Shown here: positions 8,988 to 18,722 of the stretch, piece after piece
How the letters are laid out: the number at the start of each line of letters is the position of its first letter
Position numbering within the stretch: position 1 is the first letter of the stretch
Origin: Nocardioides okcheonensis
GTDB lineage: Bacteria > Actinomycetota > Actinomycetes > Propionibacteriales > Nocardioidaceae
Reading direction: 5' to 3'
Length of the DNA stretch: 64,000 nt
Assembly: GCF_020991065.1 (NCBI RefSeq)
Contig: NZ_CP087710.1
Location: 4,278,001-4,342,000, forward strand
Notes under the pieces: model-generated
The model's database searches: none
Told to the model about the DNA's origin: nothing
What the model saw: the letters and a program-made list of their open reading frames with translations, nothing else
Position numbers and translations under genes: made by a program

Positions 8988-11771
8988 TCAGGCATCCCCG
9001 CCTTCCTGCTTGATGTCCTGCGTCGCGGTCGGGTCGTCGATCTTGTAGCGCCGGGCGGCCTCGACGACCTTCTCCACCGGGACCTCGCCGGCGTCGGCGA
9101 GGGCCTGGAGGGCCTGCACGACGACGCTGACGGCGTCGATGTGGAAGAACCGGCGCGCGGCCGGGCGGGTGTCGGCGAAGCCGAACCCGTCGGCGCCGAG
9201 CACGCGGTAGTCGGCCGGCACCCAGCGGGCGATCTGCAGCGGGACGGCCCGCATGTAGTCCGACACCGCCACGACGGGGCCCTGCACGCCGGCGAGCTTG
9301 TCGCTGACGTAGGCGGTGCGCTTGTCGGAGCCGGGGTTGAGCAGGTTCCACTGCTCGGCCGCGGCGCCGTCACGGGCCAGCTCGTTCCACGAGGTGACCG
9401 ACCACAGGTCAGCCTGGACGCCCCAGTCCTCGGCGAGGATGCGGGCCGCGTCCTGGATCCACGGGTAGCCCACGCCGGAGGCCATCAGCTGGACCCGCGG
9501 GCCCTCGCCCTCGGCGGTCGACACCCGGTGGATGCCCTTGAGGATGCCGTCGACGTCGACGTCGGCGGGCTCGGCGGGCTGGCTGACCGGCTCGTTGTAG
9601 ACGGTGAGGTAGAAGATGACGTCCTCGGCGTCGGCGCCGTACATCCGCTCGAGGCCGTTCTGCATGATGTGCGCGATCTCGTAGCCGAACGCCGGGTCGT
9701 AGTGCACGACCGCCGGGTTGGTCGCCGCGAGCAGCGGCGAGTGGCCGTCGGCGTGCTGCAGGCCCTCGCCGGTGAGGGTGGTGCGACCGGCGGTGGCGCC
9801 GATGAGGAAGCCGCGGGACAGCTGGTCGGCCATCGCCCACACCGAGTCGCCGGTGCGCTGGAAGCCGAACATCGAGTAGAAGATGTAGAACGGGATCATG
9901 TGCTCGCCGTGCGTGGAGTACGCCGAGCCGGCGGCCGTGGCCGACGCCATCGCGCCCGCCTCGGAGATGCCCTCGTGGAGCATCTGGCCCTGCGCGGACT
10001 CCTTGTAGGAGAGCAGCATCTTGCGGTCGACCGACTCGTACTGCTGGCCGCCCGGGTTGTAGACCTTGGCGCTCGGGAACATCGAGTCCATGCCGAACGT
10101 GCGGTACTCGTCGGGGGCGATCGGGACGAGGCGCTCGCCGATCTCCGGGTCCTTCATCCAGTCGCGCAGCAGGCGCACGGCCGCCATCGTGGTGGCGAAC
10201 TTGTTCTTGCCCGAGCCCTGCTTCAGCTCGGCGTAGAGCTCGTCGCCGGGCAGCTTGAGCGCGGTGGCCCGGTTGACGCGGCGGGGGATCGAGCCGCCGA
10301 GCGCCTGGCGGCGCTCGAGCATGTAGGCGATCTCCGGCGAGTCGGCGCCCGGGTGGTAGAACGGCGCGCCGCCGGTCTTCTCGTAGGACTCCTCGAGGTC
10401 GCGGTCGCTGATCGGGAGGTAGAGCCGGTCGCGGAACTTCTTCAGGTCCGGGAGCGTGAGCTTCTTCATCTGGTGGGTGGCGTTCTTGCCCTCGAGGGCG
10501 TCGATCGTCCATCCCTTGATGGTGTGGGCGAGGATCACCGTCGGCTGACCGGTGTGCTTGGTCGCGGCGTCGAACGCGGCGTAGACCTTGCGGTAGTCGT
10601 GGCCACCGCGCGGCAGCTTCTCGATCTGCTGGTCGGACATGTGCTCGACCATCTTGCGCAGGCGCGGGTCGGAGCCGAAGAAGTGCTCGCGGACGTAGGC
10701 GCCGTCCTCGGTGGAGTAGGTCTGGAACTGGCCGTCGGGCGTGGAGTTCATCCGGTTGACCAGGACGCCGTCCATGTCCTTGGCGAGCAGGGCGTCCCAC
10801 TCGCGGCCCCAGACGACCTTGATGACGTTCCAGCCGGCGCCGCGGAAGTTGGCCTCCAGCTCCTGCATGATCTTGCCGTTGCCCGTCACGGGACCGTCGA
10901 GCTGCTGCAGGTTGCAGTTGATCACCCAGGTGAGGTTGTCGAGCTCCTCGCGGGCGGCGACGCGGATGGCGCCGAGCGACTCGGGCTCGGCCATCTCGCC
11001 GTCGCCCATGAAGGCCCACACGTGCTGCTGCGAGGTGTCCTTGATGCCGCGGTTGTCCATGTAGCGGTTGAACCGGGCCTGGTAGATCGAGTTGATGGCG
11101 GTGAGGCCCATCGACACGGTCGGGAACTCCCAGAAGTCCGGCATCAGGCGCGGGTGGGGGTACGACGGCAGGCCGGCGCCGGTGCCGTGCTGGACCTCCT
11201 GGCGGAAGCGGTAGAGCTGCTCCTCGCTGAGGCGACCCTCGAGGAAGGCGCGGGCGTAGACGCCCGGCGAGCCGTGGCCCTGGATGTAGATCTGGTCGCC
11301 ACCGCCCTCGTGGTCCTTGCCGCGGAAGAAGTGGTTGAAGCCGACCTCGTAGAGGGAGGCCGAGGACTGGTAGGTCGCGATGTGGCCGCCGACCTCGAGG
11401 CCCTTGCGGTTCGCGCTGGACACCATCACCGCGGCGTTCCAGCGGATGAACGCGCGGATGCGGCGCTCGACCTCCTCGTCGCCGGGGAACCACGGCTCGC
11501 GCTCGGGCGGGATGGTGTTGATGTAGTCGGTGGAGCGCAGCGCCGGGACGCCGACCTGCTTCTCGCGGGCCCGCTCGAGCAGGCGGAGCATGACGTAGCG
11601 GGCCCGGTCCCGACCGCGGTCGTCGAGCATCGCGTCGAAGGACGCGAGCCACTCCTGGGTCTCGTCGGGGTCGATGTCGGGCAGCTGGGTGGGGAGTCCC
11701 TCGTGGATGACCGACGGCGTGGCAGGAGCCTGCCTGGTCGTGCTCTGCGGGGACTTCTCGGCGTCACTCAC
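8988..11771 (-). CDS. aceE: Pyruvate dehydrogenase E1 component, homodimeric type
   Basis: 927-residue thiamine-diphosphate enzyme that decarboxylates pyruvate and passes the acetyl group to the lipoyl E2, making acetyl-CoA that feeds the neighbouring fatty-acid genes. The ThDP motif is [11 protein letters not shown] followed by [12 protein letters not shown]. The N-terminus has [12 protein letters not shown], and residues such as [18 protein letters not shown] and [22 protein letters not shown] are typical of AceE. The length matches the family. It stands alone; E2 and E3 are not in the window. A long open frame on the opposite strand (9141-11945) is a codon-bias shadow. Confidence 0.97.
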   Translation of the reverse strand: MSDAEKSPQSTTRQAPATPSVIHEGLPTQLPDIDPDETQEWLASFDAMLDDRGRDRARYVMLRLLERAREKQVGVPALRSTDYINTIPPEREPWFPGDEEVERRIRAFIRWNAAVMVSSANRKGLEVGGHIATYQSSASLYEVGFNHFFRGKDHEGGGDQIYIQGHGSPGVYARAFLEGRLSEEQLYRFRQEVQHGTGAGLPSYPHPRLMPDFWEFPTVSMGLTAINSIYQARFNRYMDNRGIKDTSQQHVWAFMGDGEMAEPESLGAIRVAAREELDNLTWVINCNLQQLDGPVTGNGKIMQELEANFRGAGWNVIKVVWGREWDALLAKDMDGVLVNRMNSTPDGQFQTYSTEDGAYVREHFFGSDPRLRKMVEHMSDQQIEKLPRGGHDYRKVYAAFDAATKHTGQPTVILAHTIKGWTIDALEGKNATHQMKKLTLPDLKKFRDRLYLPISDRDLEESYEKTGGAPFYHPGADSPEIAYMLERRQALGGSIPRRVNRATALKLPGDELYAELKQGSGKNKFATTMAAVRLLRDWMKDPEIGERLVPIAPDEYRTFGMDSMFPSAKVYNPGGQQYESVDRKMLLSYKESAQGQMLHEGISEAGAMASATAAGSAYSTHGEHMIPFYIFYSMFGFQRTGDSVWAMADQLSRGFLIGATAGRTTLTGEGLQHADGHSPLLAATNPAVVHYDPAFGYEIAHIMQNGLERMYGADAEDVIFYLTVYNEPVSQPAEPADVDVDGILKGIHRVSTAEGEGPRVQLMASGVGYPWIQDAARILAEDWGVQADLWSVTSWNELARDGAAAEQWNLLNPGSDKRTAYVSDKLAGVQGPVVAVSDYMRAVPLQIARWVPADYRVLGADGFGFADTRPAARRFFHIDAVSVVVQALQALADAGEVPVEKVVEAARRYKIDDPTATQDIKQEGGDA

Positions 11772-11983
11772 CTGCTCATCGTGTCACGCGAGTCGGCACC
11801 GCGAAATCTACCGGCGGGTAGGCGGTCGCCGCGCGTGATCCGCGTCGCTCGCGGGCTCCGTGGACGCCCTCGCGACGAGCCGCGCCACGCCCGCCGGGCG
11901 GGACGGGGTTGCAGGTCCCGCTGTGTTCGGGTGGACTATGCGTGACCTGCGCCGATGGCGCATCCGGACACAGGAGGCACTGC

Positions 11984-12412
11984 GTGAGCTCGACGGTGGG
12001 CGGTTCCGCCCCGGTGACAGGCACGGGGGACCGGCTCGGGCTCAAGCCCGGCATGGTCGTCCAGGAACTCGGCTGGGACAACGACACCGATGACGAGCTC
12101 CGCGTCGCGGTCGAGGACTGCATCGACGCCGACATGGTCGACGGTGACTACGGCAACGTCGTGGACGCGGTGCTGCTGTGGTGGCGCGACGACGACGGCG
12201 ACCTCGTCGACGGCCTCGTCGACGCGCTGACCGACCTGGTCGGCGGGGGATCGATCTGGCTGCTCACCCCCAAGGTGGGTCGGCCCGGCACGGTCGACGC
12301 CGCCGACGTCGCGGAGGCGGCCCCGATCGCCGGCCTCTCGCAGACCACGACGGCGTCCGTCAGCAAGGACTGGCAGGCCACCCGTCTGGTCGCTCCGAAG
12401 ACTCCCGCGTGA
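11984..12412 (+). CDS. DUF3052 family protein
   Basis: 142 residues from GTG 11984, chosen because AGGAGG lies eight bases upstream; the frame is open further upstream but has no family similarity there. The conserved core is GDRLGLKPGMVVQELGWD followed by an acidic stretch and WLLTPKVGRPG. The function of the family is not established. In mycobacteria the homologue sits between aceE and ahpE, the same order as here. It is coupled to the next gene by a GTGA overlap and divergent from aceE, with a 212-bp shared upstream region. Confidence 0.88.
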   Translation: MSSTVGGSAPVTGTGDRLGLKPGMVVQELGWDNDTDDELRVAVEDCIDADMVDGDYGNVVDAVLLWWRDDDGDLVDGLVDALTDLVGGGSIWLLTPKVGRPGTVDAADVAEAAPIAGLSQTTTASVSKDWQATRLVAPKTPA

Positions 12413-14082
12413 CCCCCGCCCGGTCGGGGGCGATCGGAGGCGCGGCCGGCGCGGTGGTCGGCACGCTGGCGGGGGCCGGCACGACGCTGCGCGTGCTGGG
12501 CCGCGCGGGCGTGATCCGGCCGTACGGCCCGCGCACGCTGGCCCACTTGGGCCGCACCGTGCTGCGCTGGGGGACCGGTCCGGCCGGCGGGTTCGCCTCG
12601 CTCGCGGACCGCGCCCCGCACCGGGTCGGCCTGGTCGACGAGCTGGGCGAGCTGACGTGGGGCGAGCTGCACCGCCGGTCCAACTCGGTGGCCCGCGCGT
12701 TCGCCGAGCGCGGCGTGCGCGAGGGTGACGCCGTGGCCGTGATGTGCCGCAACCACCGCGGCTTCGTCGAGGCCTCGATCGCGGCCGCGAAGCTCGGCGC
12801 CGACATCCTCTACCTCAACACCGCGTTCGCCGGGCCGCAGCTGGTCGACGTCCTCGACCGCGAGGCCCCGCGGCTGGTGGTGCACGACGAGGAGTTCACC
12901 GACCTGCTCGCCGGCGCCAGCGTCGAGCGCCGGGTGCTCGCGTGGACCGACGGCGACGCCGCGGGGGAGACCCTCGAGCAGCTCGCCGCCGCCCACGACG
13001 AGGGCGACCTGCACCCGCCCGAGCGGCACGCGAGGATCGTGATCCTGACCTCGGGCACCACCGGCACCCCGAAGGGTGCGCCGCGGCGGGAGGCGGGCAT
13101 CGACGCGGCCGTCTCGCTGCTCTCGCGCATGCCGCTGCGCGCCGGCTGGCGCACCCACATCGCGGCGCCGCTGTTCCACACGTGGGGCTTCGCCCACCTC
13201 GCGCTGGCGATGCTGCTCGGCTCGACCGTCGTGCTGCGCCGCACCTTCGACCCCGAGGTCGCGCTGCGCACCACCCAGGACGAGCGGTGCGAGTCGCTGG
13301 TCGTCATCCCGGTCATGCTGCAGCGGATGCTCGCGCTGCCGCCGGACGTGCTCGACTCCGTCGACCTCGGCCGCGTCGAGGTCGTGGCGTCGTCGGGCTC
13401 GGCGCTGCCGGCGACGCTCGCCGAGGCGTGGATGGACCGCTTCGGCGACCACCTCTACAACATCTACGGCTCGACCGAGGTGGCCTACGCCTCGATCGCG
13501 ACGCCGGAGGACCTGCGCGCGGACCCGACGTCGGCGGGACGCCCGCCGTACGGCACCGTCGTGCGGATCCTCGACGAGGGGGCCCACGAGGTCGCGCAGG
13601 GGGAGACCGGGCGGATCTTCGTCGGCAACGGCCTGCTCTTCGAGGGCTACACCCACGGCGGGTCCAAGGAGGTCGTCGACGGGCTGATGGCGTCCGGCGA
13701 CGTGGGCTTCTTCGACGCCGCCGGACGACTCCACGTCGCGGGGCGCGACGACGACATGATCGTCTCCGGCGGGGAGAACGTGTTCCCCCACGAGGTCGAG
13801 GACTGCCTGGTCTCCCACGAGCACGTGGTGGAGGTCGCTGCACTGGGCGTCGTGGACGACGACTACGGTCAGCGGCTGAGGGCCTTCGTCGTGCGCAGCG
13901 GCGAGGTGTCCGCCGACCAGCTGCGCGACCACGTGAAGGCCCACCTGGCCCGGTTCAAGGTGCCGCGGGAGATCGTCTTCGTCGACGAGCTGCCGCGCAA
14001 CGCGACCGGCAAGGTGCTCAAGCGCGAGCTGGCAGGGTGGGACGAGCGGGACGACGTGCAGGACAGCGAGGAGCAAGGGTGA
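12409..14082 (+). CDS. AMP-dependent acyl-CoA ligase
   Basis: 557 residues from a GTG overlapping the upstream stop. Activates a carboxylic or fatty acid as acyl-AMP and then acyl-CoA. Motifs in order: P-loop-like ILTSGTTGTPKGAP, YNIYGSTEVAYAS (A5 region), GRDDDMIVSGGENVFPHEVE and the C-terminal catalytic lysine in LPRNATGKVLK. The first 30 residues are Gly/Ala-rich and hydrophobic and could associate with membrane. Operon order is DUF3052, ligase, peroxiredoxin, each overlapping by 4 bp. Chain-length preference cannot be predicted; FadD-like is a fair description. Confidence 0.88.
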   Translation: MTPARSGAIGGAAGAVVGTLAGAGTTLRVLGRAGVIRPYGPRTLAHLGRTVLRWGTGPAGGFASLADRAPHRVGLVDELGELTWGELHRRSNSVARAFAERGVREGDAVAVMCRNHRGFVEASIAAAKLGADILYLNTAFAGPQLVDVLDREAPRLVVHDEEFTDLLAGASVERRVLAWTDGDAAGETLEQLAAAHDEGDLHPPERHARIVILTSGTTGTPKGAPRREAGIDAAVSLLSRMPLRAGWRTHIAAPLFHTWGFAHLALAMLLGSTVVLRRTFDPEVALRTTQDERCESLVVIPVMLQRMLALPPDVLDSVDLGRVEVVASSGSALPATLAEAWMDRFGDHLYNIYGSTEVAYASIATPEDLRADPTSAGRPPYGTVVRILDEGAHEVAQGETGRIFVGNGLLFEGYTHGGSKEVVDGLMASGDVGFFDAAGRLHVAGRDDDMIVSGGENVFPHEVEDCLVSHEHVVEVAALGVVDDDYGQRLRAFVVRSGEVSADQLRDHVKAHLARFKVPREIVFVDELPRNATGKVLKRELAGWDERDDVQDSEEQG

Positions 14083-14552
14083 GCGGTCAGGGTCTGTGCC
14101 TCGGCGAGGAGGCGCCCGACTTCGCGTTGCGCGACCAGTTCGGCCAGGACACCCGCCTCACGGACTTCCGCGGCCGCAAGGCGGTCGTGCTGATGTTCTT
14201 CCCGTTCGCGTTCTCCGGCGTGTGCACCGGGGAGCTGTCGGGGGTGCGGGACCGGCTCGACGAGTTCCTCACCTTCGACACCGAGGTGCTGGCGCTCTCC
14301 TGCGACCCGGTCTACGCGCTGCGGTCGTTCGCGGAGGCCGAGGGGCTGCACTTCCCGCTGCTCTCGGACTTCTGGCCGCACGGCGCGGTGGCGTCGGCCT
14401 ACGACGTCTTCGACGCCACCAAGGGCGCGCCCCGCCGCTCGTCGTACGTCGTCGACCGCGACGGCCTGCTGCGGTGGTCGGTGCACAACGCGAACCCCGA
14501 CGGCCGGGACCTCGACGAGCACCTGCGCGAGCTCCAGGCCGCGCTCCACTGA
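14079..14552 (+). CDS. ahpE: Peroxiredoxin, AhpE-like 1-Cys type
   Basis: 157 residues from GTG 14079, coupled to the ligase gene by a GTGA overlap. Reduces peroxides through the peroxidatic Cys in PFAFSGVCTGEL, the AhpE signature; a second Cys (LSCDPVYAL) is present but is not in the usual resolving position. The length and the order aceE/DUF3052/ahpE agree with M. tuberculosis AhpE (Rv2238c). Confidence 0.9.
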   Translation: MSGQGLCLGEEAPDFALRDQFGQDTRLTDFRGRKAVVLMFFPFAFSGVCTGELSGVRDRLDEFLTFDTEVLALSCDPVYALRSFAEAEGLHFPLLSDFWPHGAVASAYDVFDATKGAPRRSSYVVDRDGLLRWSVHNANPDGRDLDEHLRELQAALH

Positions 14553-14649
14553 CCCCGGATCGGCCCCTCCCACGCTCCGGTCTAGACCGGAACGGGCAGA
14601 AATGCGGTAAACCGCGGACAGCCTTGGGCAGAGGTGTAATCTTCTACTT

Positions 14650-14687
14650 GTTGAGCCGCTGGTGACCCGAGACGCCAGCGGCTCAAC
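14650..14687 (+). terminator. 13-bp perfect hairpin downstream of ahpE, terminator or small-RNA 3' end
   Basis: GTTGAGCCGCTGG pairs perfectly with CCAGCGGCTCAAC across a 12-nt loop and is followed by TCATTTCC. It starts 98 bp after the ahpE stop, further than a simple operon terminator usually lies. The segment in between (GGGCAGAGGTGTAATCTTCT) is AT-richer, with a TAATCT that could be a -10 element. A short transcript ending at this hairpin is therefore possible. A second small stem (GCCC-CTCC-GGGC followed by TTTT) lies at 14701-14716. Confidence 0.55.
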
Positions 14688-14753
14688 TCATTTCCCCGCG
14701 GCCCCTCCGGGCTTTTCCGGCCCTCCCGGCCGGTCCCGTAGTGTGTGCCGCGC

Positions 14754-14825
14754 GCGTCGGTAGCTCAGCGGTAGAGCACTCGGTTTACACCCGAGCGGTC
14801 GGCGGTTCGAAACCGTCCCGACGCA
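14754..14825 (+). tRNA. tRNA-Val (anticodon TAC)
   Basis: 72-nt cloverleaf. The acceptor stem is GCGTCGG with CCGACGC, the D-arm is TAGCTCAGCGGTAGAGCA, the anticodon stem is CTCGG/CCGAG around TTTACAC (anticodon TAC), and the T-arm is GGCGGTTCGAAACCGTC. CCA is not encoded; discriminator A is at 14825. No other tRNA is seen nearby. Confidence 0.96.
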
Positions 14826-14840
14826 CCCTCCGCGGCCGCG

Positions 14841-14854
14841 TGAGAGCCCTCTCA
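14841..14854. promoter_or_regulatory. TGAGAG-N2-CTCTCA palindrome upstream of the acidic exported protein gene
   Basis: Perfect 6-bp arms around CC, followed by TCCG. A near-identical copy (17 of 18 bases including flank) lies at 18741-18754, upstream of the divergent acidic-protein/histidine-kinase operon. Both copies flank the locus that encodes an OmpR-type response regulator, so this is the best candidate for its binding site. It lies 84 bp before the start codon at 14938. Confidence 0.5.
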
Positions 14855-14937
14855 TCCGCGCCTCACCGACGGCTCACGCCGCCGCACCACAGTTCTCGTC
14901 ACCGGGCCGGCACGGCCCACCGACGAGAGGAACTCCG

Positions 14938-15321
14938 ATGCGGAAGCTCATCCCCACCACCCTGCTGGGTGTCGCCGGCCTGACCGCCTTCGGCCTGATC
15001 GGCATGTCGGCGCCCGTCGCCACCGCCGGCGACGAGGCGGCCAAGCGCGAGGACGACGCGCCGGCGCTCGTGCTCGTCGCGGACGACGACGACGACGACA
15101 CCAACGACGACGACGACACGCAGACCAACAGCCCGTCCTACACCGGCCAGAGCCGCGACACGAACGACAACACCAACAGCCGGGTCACCGACGTGAGCCG
15201 CGACCGCGACAAGAGCCGCGGCGACAAGACCCGTGACTGGACCCGCGACGGCGGCGACAAGACGCGCGACAAGACGGCCAACAACACCAACGACCGCAGC
15301 CGCAACGACACCCGCGGCTGA
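14938..15321 (+). CDS. Exported acidic low-complexity protein, function unknown
   Basis: 127 residues. Residues 1-30 form a signal peptide (MRKLIPTTLLGVAGL... ending APVATAG). The mature part begins with an Asp run (DDDDDDTNDDDD), then Asn/Thr/Asp-rich sequence, then basic-acidic repeats of the type DKTRD/RDKSRGDK. Such composition suggests a disordered, possibly metal-binding extracytoplasmic protein. A GAGAGG ribosome site lies just upstream. It precedes the kinase gene by 17 bp and carries the TGAGAG-type palindrome in its upstream region. No family is recognised. Confidence 0.75.
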   Translation: MRKLIPTTLLGVAGLTAFGLIGMSAPVATAGDEAAKREDDAPALVLVADDDDDDTNDDDDTQTNSPSYTGQSRDTNDNTNSRVTDVSRDRDKSRGDKTRDWTRDGGDKTRDKTANNTNDRSRNDTRG

Positions 15322-15338
15322 GCAGGGACGCAGACGAG

Positions 15339-16229
15339 ATGGGCACGCGCGACGACGTCTGGCACCTCGCGGAGGGTGACCTCCTCGCCCCCGGCCTGAG
15401 CGCGATGAAGCGCCTGGGCGGAGGGTCCGCCTACGAGGCCTGGCTGTGCTTCGACGAGGTGACCTGGTCGGCGGTCGTGGTCAAGGTGCTGCGTCCCTCC
15501 CAGGTCGAGGACGAGTCCTCCCGGCGCGGGCTGCGCCGGGAGGTGCTCGCCCTCGCCACGATCAACCACCCCGTCGTGGTCAGGGGGCTCCGCGACGGGC
15601 AGGACGGGGACCGGCCGCACGTCGTGCTCGAGCACGTCGACGGCCCGCGGCTCTCCAGCCTGGTCCGGCGCCACGGCCGGTTGCAGGAGCAGCAGTACCT
15701 GCCGCTCGCGATCGACGTGGCCTCCGCCCTGCACTACCTGCGGCAGGTGGGCTGGACCCATCTCGACATCAAGCCCAGCAACATCATCATGGGCGCTCCG
15801 GCGCGGCTGATCGACCTCTCGGTCGCCCGGCCGGAGGAGGACGCCCGCCGGCTGCGCCACCCGATCGGCACCGATGCCTACATGTCGCCGGAGCAGTGCG
15901 ACCCGACCGGCCCGGGCGGCGCCGTGCCGTCGTACGCCTCCGACGTCTGGGGCCTCGGGGCCACGCTCTTCCACGCCGTCGCCGGGTTCCGCCCGTTCGC
16001 CCACGGCGACCCGGACGCGGACGACGTACGCCTGCGCTTCCCGCAGCTGGCGCAGCCTCCGGCGCCGCTGCCGGACGGGGTGCCGCCGACGGTGGCCGAG
16101 GTCATCGCCGCCTGCCTGCGCCCGGACCCGGGCGCCCGGCCGCTGCCGCACGAGGTCGCCGACGCCCTCGAGCCGGTGCTGGCCGGACTGCCGCGCGGCT
16201 CCCTCGCCGGGTTCCGGATCCGCGGCTGA
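15339..16229 (+). CDS. Serine/threonine protein kinase-like protein
   Basis: 296 residues, a kinase domain with almost no C-terminal extension and no transmembrane segment. Lys49 lies in VVVKVL, the catalytic loop is HLDIKPSN (His141, Asp143, Lys145, Asn148), and the metal-binding motif is DLS rather than DFG (Asp159). APE is replaced by SPEQ, and DVWGLGATLF is conserved. All catalytic acids are present, so activity is plausible. A paralogue with the same DLS motif is at 36571. Upstream is an acidic exported protein; a converging two-component system follows with only 6 bp between stops. Confidence 0.85.
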   Translation: MGTRDDVWHLAEGDLLAPGLSAMKRLGGGSAYEAWLCFDEVTWSAVVVKVLRPSQVEDESSRRGLRREVLALATINHPVVVRGLRDGQDGDRPHVVLEHVDGPRLSSLVRRHGRLQEQQYLPLAIDVASALHYLRQVGWTHLDIKPSNIIMGAPARLIDLSVARPEEDARRLRHPIGTDAYMSPEQCDPTGPGGAVPSYASDVWGLGATLFHAVAGFRPFAHGDPDADDVRLRFPQLAQPPAPLPDGVPPTVAEVIAACLRPDPGARPLPHEVADALEPVLAGLPRGSLAGFRIRG

Positions 16230-16235
16230 CGCCGC

Positions 16236-16904
16236 TCAGGGGTCGAGCCGGTAGCCGACCCCGCGCACGGTCGAGATGGCGTCGGCGCCCAGCTTCTTGC
16301 GGAGGTAGCCGACGTAGACGTCGACGACGTTGGAGCCCGGGTCGAAGTCGTAGCCCCACACCAGGTCGAGCAGCTGCTCCCTGGTCAGCACCTGGCCCGG
16401 GTTGAGGAAGAAGATCTCGGCGAGCGCGAACTCGCGCGCCGACAGCTCGGACTCGCCCCCGGGTCCCGACACGCACCGGGTGCGGCGGTCGAGGCGCAGC
16501 CGGCCCACGACGACGTCGTCGCCCGTCGGGGAGTCGGCCGGGGCGAGCGCCCGCAGCCGCAGGCGTACCCGGGCCATCAGCTCCGCGAAGCGGAACGGCT
16601 TGGCCATGTAGTCGTCCGCGCCGTTGTCGAGGGCGGCGACGGTGTCGGTGACCGAGTCGCGCGCGGTGAGCACGATGACCGGCATCCGGCTGCCCTGGGA
16701 GCGCAGCTGGTCGAGCACCTCGAAGCCGTCCATGCCGGGCAGGCCGATGTCGAGCACCATCAGGTCGAAGCGCCCGGACAGCGCCTCGTCGAGGCCGCTG
16801 GGTCCGTCGACGGCCACCGTGGGCTGGTGCCCCTCGGCCCGCAGGCCCTTCGCCACGAACGAGGCGATCCGGGCCTCGTCCTCCACGATCAGGATCTGTG
16901 CCAC
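16236..16904 (-). CDS. OmpR/PhoB-family response regulator
   Basis: 222 residues: receiver domain (DEAR near the start, phospho-acceptor Asp in LMVLDIGLPGMDG, Thr in VLTARDS, Lys in YMAKPF) followed by a winged-helix domain ending VRGVGYRLDP. It follows the histidine kinase gene by 25 bp on the same strand and is its likely partner. The likely targets are the two TGAGAG-N2-CTCTCA palindromes at either end of this locus. Confidence 0.95.
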   Translation of the reverse strand: MAQILIVEDEARIASFVAKGLRAEGHQPTVAVDGPSGLDEALSGRFDLMVLDIGLPGMDGFEVLDQLRSQGSRMPVIVLTARDSVTDTVAALDNGADDYMAKPFRFAELMARVRLRLRALAPADSPTGDDVVVGRLRLDRRTRCVSGPGGESELSAREFALAEIFFLNPGQVLTREQLLDLVWGYDFDPGSNVVDVYVGYLRKKLGADAISTVRGVGYRLDP

Positions 16905-16929
16905 GCGTGCCTCCTCGGCTCGTCGGTCG

Positions 16930-18333
16930 TCACTCGGGCCTCCGCTCGGGCAGCACGATCTCCACGCGGGCGCCGTGCGGTGCGGCGTCGCCGATCACCA
17001 CCTCGCCCCCGTGGGCGTCGGCGATCGCGCGCACGATGCTGAGCCCCAGGCCGAACCCGTCGTCGCCGGCACGGACGTGGCTGCGGCCGAAGCGCTCGAG
17101 CACCGCCTCCCGGTCCTCGGGCGCGATGCCGTCGCCGGCGTCGCGGACCCAGAGCCGCACGACCCCGTCCCCGCGGGCGGAGCCGACGGCCACCACGGCG
17201 CCGGTGTCGGTGTGCTTGACCGCGTTGTCGGCGAGCTGGAGCAGCGCCTGGGTGACGCGCTGCTCGTCGAGGACGCAGCGCCCGCGCGCCGTCTCGTCGA
17301 GCTGCCAGTCACGCTCGCCGAGCGCCCTCGCCTTGGCGAGCACGGCCCGGGTGAGCGGGGCCAGGTCGACCTCGCCGAGCACGAGGAAGTCGGGACGCCG
17401 GCTCTTCGCGAGCAGGATCAGGTCGGTCACCAGGCGCGACATCCGGTCGACCTCGTCGAGCAGCAGGTCACGGGTCGCGAGCAGGTCGTCGGGATCGTCG
17501 GGGTCGAGCAGCTCGAGGTGGCCGCGGACCACGGTGAGCGGGGTCTTGAGCTCGTGGCCGGCGTCGTCGAGGAACTGCCGCTGTGCCGCGAAGCCTGCGT
17601 CCAGGCGCTCGAGCATGCCGTTGATGGTGCGGGTCAGGGCGGTGATGTCGTCGTTGCCGCGCTCGGGGATCCGGAGCGACAGGTCGGTGGTGGTGATCTC
17701 GCGGGCCGTCTCCTCCAGGGTGCGCAGCGGCGCGAGCAGGCGCCCCGACTGGAAGGCCGCGATCGTGGTGAGCAGGCCGAGCGACAGGAGCGCCACGAGC
17801 GCGTACGTCCGCAGGGTGCCGTCGAGCTCCTCGTGCTCGTCGCGCAGGAAGTTGACGATGACCAGCGCGCCGCGACCGCGGGTGTCGGTCACCGGGACGA
17901 CCGTCACCCAGGTCTCGCCGAAGGTCGGCGACTCGATGGTCCGGGTGCCGCCGACGTCGGCGAGGTCGGCGAGGACCTCCCGGTAGGCGGGCTCGTCGAG
18001 GACCTCCTGGCCGTAGCGGTTGCGCGTGGCCAGGGTCTCCTCGCCGCTGACGTAGCCGACCAGGAGCTCGTCGTCGTCGGGGACGTTGCGGGTCAGGAAG
18101 ACCTCGAGCAGGTTGCCCACGTCGACGAACGGGTCGCCGGTCTCGGGATCGATCCGCAGCTCGCGGAACTCGGCGATCTCCTGGCTGATCTGCTCGCTCA
18201 CCGAGCGCTCGATGCGCGCGGACTCGAGGGCGTAGACGAGCACGCCGGCGCCCGCCATCGCGGCAGCGGTGAGCACGGCGATGACGACCGTGATGCGGGT
18301 CCGGACGGACACCCGCGCGACGCGTCGGCGCAC
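16930..18333 (-). CDS. Sensor histidine kinase
   Basis: 467 residues from GTG 18333, five bases after the stop of the upstream acidic-protein gene; the frame is open to ATG 18423 but that part is Thr-rich and overlaps the upstream gene. TM1 spans about residues 13-34, then an extracytoplasmic sensor domain to about residue 250, TM2 (LVALLSLGLLTTIAAF), HAMP, HisKA with FLDDAGHELKTPLT, and HATPase with N-box ADNAVKHT, DAGDGI and GLGLSIV. The sensed signal is unknown. The operon order is acidic exported protein, kinase, response regulator. Confidence 0.93.
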   Translation of the reverse strand: MRRRVARVSVRTRITVVIAVLTAAAMAGAGVLVYALESARIERSVSEQISQEIAEFRELRIDPETGDPFVDVGNLLEVFLTRNVPDDDELLVGYVSGEETLATRNRYGQEVLDEPAYREVLADLADVGGTRTIESPTFGETWVTVVPVTDTRGRGALVIVNFLRDEHEELDGTLRTYALVALLSLGLLTTIAAFQSGRLLAPLRTLEETAREITTTDLSLRIPERGNDDITALTRTINGMLERLDAGFAAQRQFLDDAGHELKTPLTVVRGHLELLDPDDPDDLLATRDLLLDEVDRMSRLVTDLILLAKSRRPDFLVLGEVDLAPLTRAVLAKARALGERDWQLDETARGRCVLDEQRVTQALLQLADNAVKHTDTGAVVAVGSARGDGVVRLWVRDAGDGIAPEDREAVLERFGRSHVRAGDDGFGLGLSIVRAIADAHGGEVVIGDAAPHGARVEIVLPERRPE

Positions 18334-18337
18334 ACCG

Positions 18338-18703
18338 TCAGTCGTCCCCGCCGTCGGCCCGGTCGTCCGTGTCGTCATCGTCAGGCCCGTCGTCGTCCCG
18401 GTCGTCGTCCCAGTCGTCGTCATCCTCCCCGACGGGCACAGGCGGCGGTGTCACGACCCGCGCCTGGTCACCGTCCTGCTGACCCGGACGTGGCGGTGCG
18501 GGCCGCTCGGTCGGCCGCTGCGGGTCGGGCTGCCGCGAGGGACCGGACGTCCCGCGGTCGGGCGCGTCGCGCAGGATCACGGGGCTGTGGTCGGCCGGCA
18601 CGGGGTTGCCCGCAGACGCCAGCGACCCCGCGACGTAGGCCGTCACGGGCACCACGAGCGCCATCAGGAGGAGCACCTTGGCGAGCCGGCTCATGCCGGT
18701 CAT
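18338..18703 (-). CDS. Exported or membrane-anchored acidic protein, function unknown
   Basis: 121 residues. The N-terminal hydrophobic helix (VLLLMALVVPVTAYVAG) acts as signal peptide or anchor, a Pro/Gln/Arg-rich middle follows, and the tail is almost pure Asp/Glu (DDDDWDDDRDDDGPDDDD). It is the first gene of the operon with the histidine kinase. It resembles the 14938 product in design (exported and Asp-rich) though not in sequence. It may be a co-sensor or divalent-cation binder. The start could also be ATG 18694. Confidence 0.7.
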   Translation of the reverse strand: MTGMSRLAKVLLLMALVVPVTAYVAGSLASAGNPVPADHSPVILRDAPDRGTSGPSRQPDPQRPTERPAPPRPGQQDGDQARVVTPPPVPVGEDDDDWDDDRDDDGPDDDDTDDRADGGDD

Positions 18704-18722
18704 CGTGGGCCCCGATCGTGGA

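Noticed and set aside
9141..11945. Long open frame of 934 codons on the plus strand opposite aceE
   Set aside because: aceE is unmistakable; the opposite frame is kept open by high GC codon bias and its translation is low-complexity Val/Asp/Gly/Arg.
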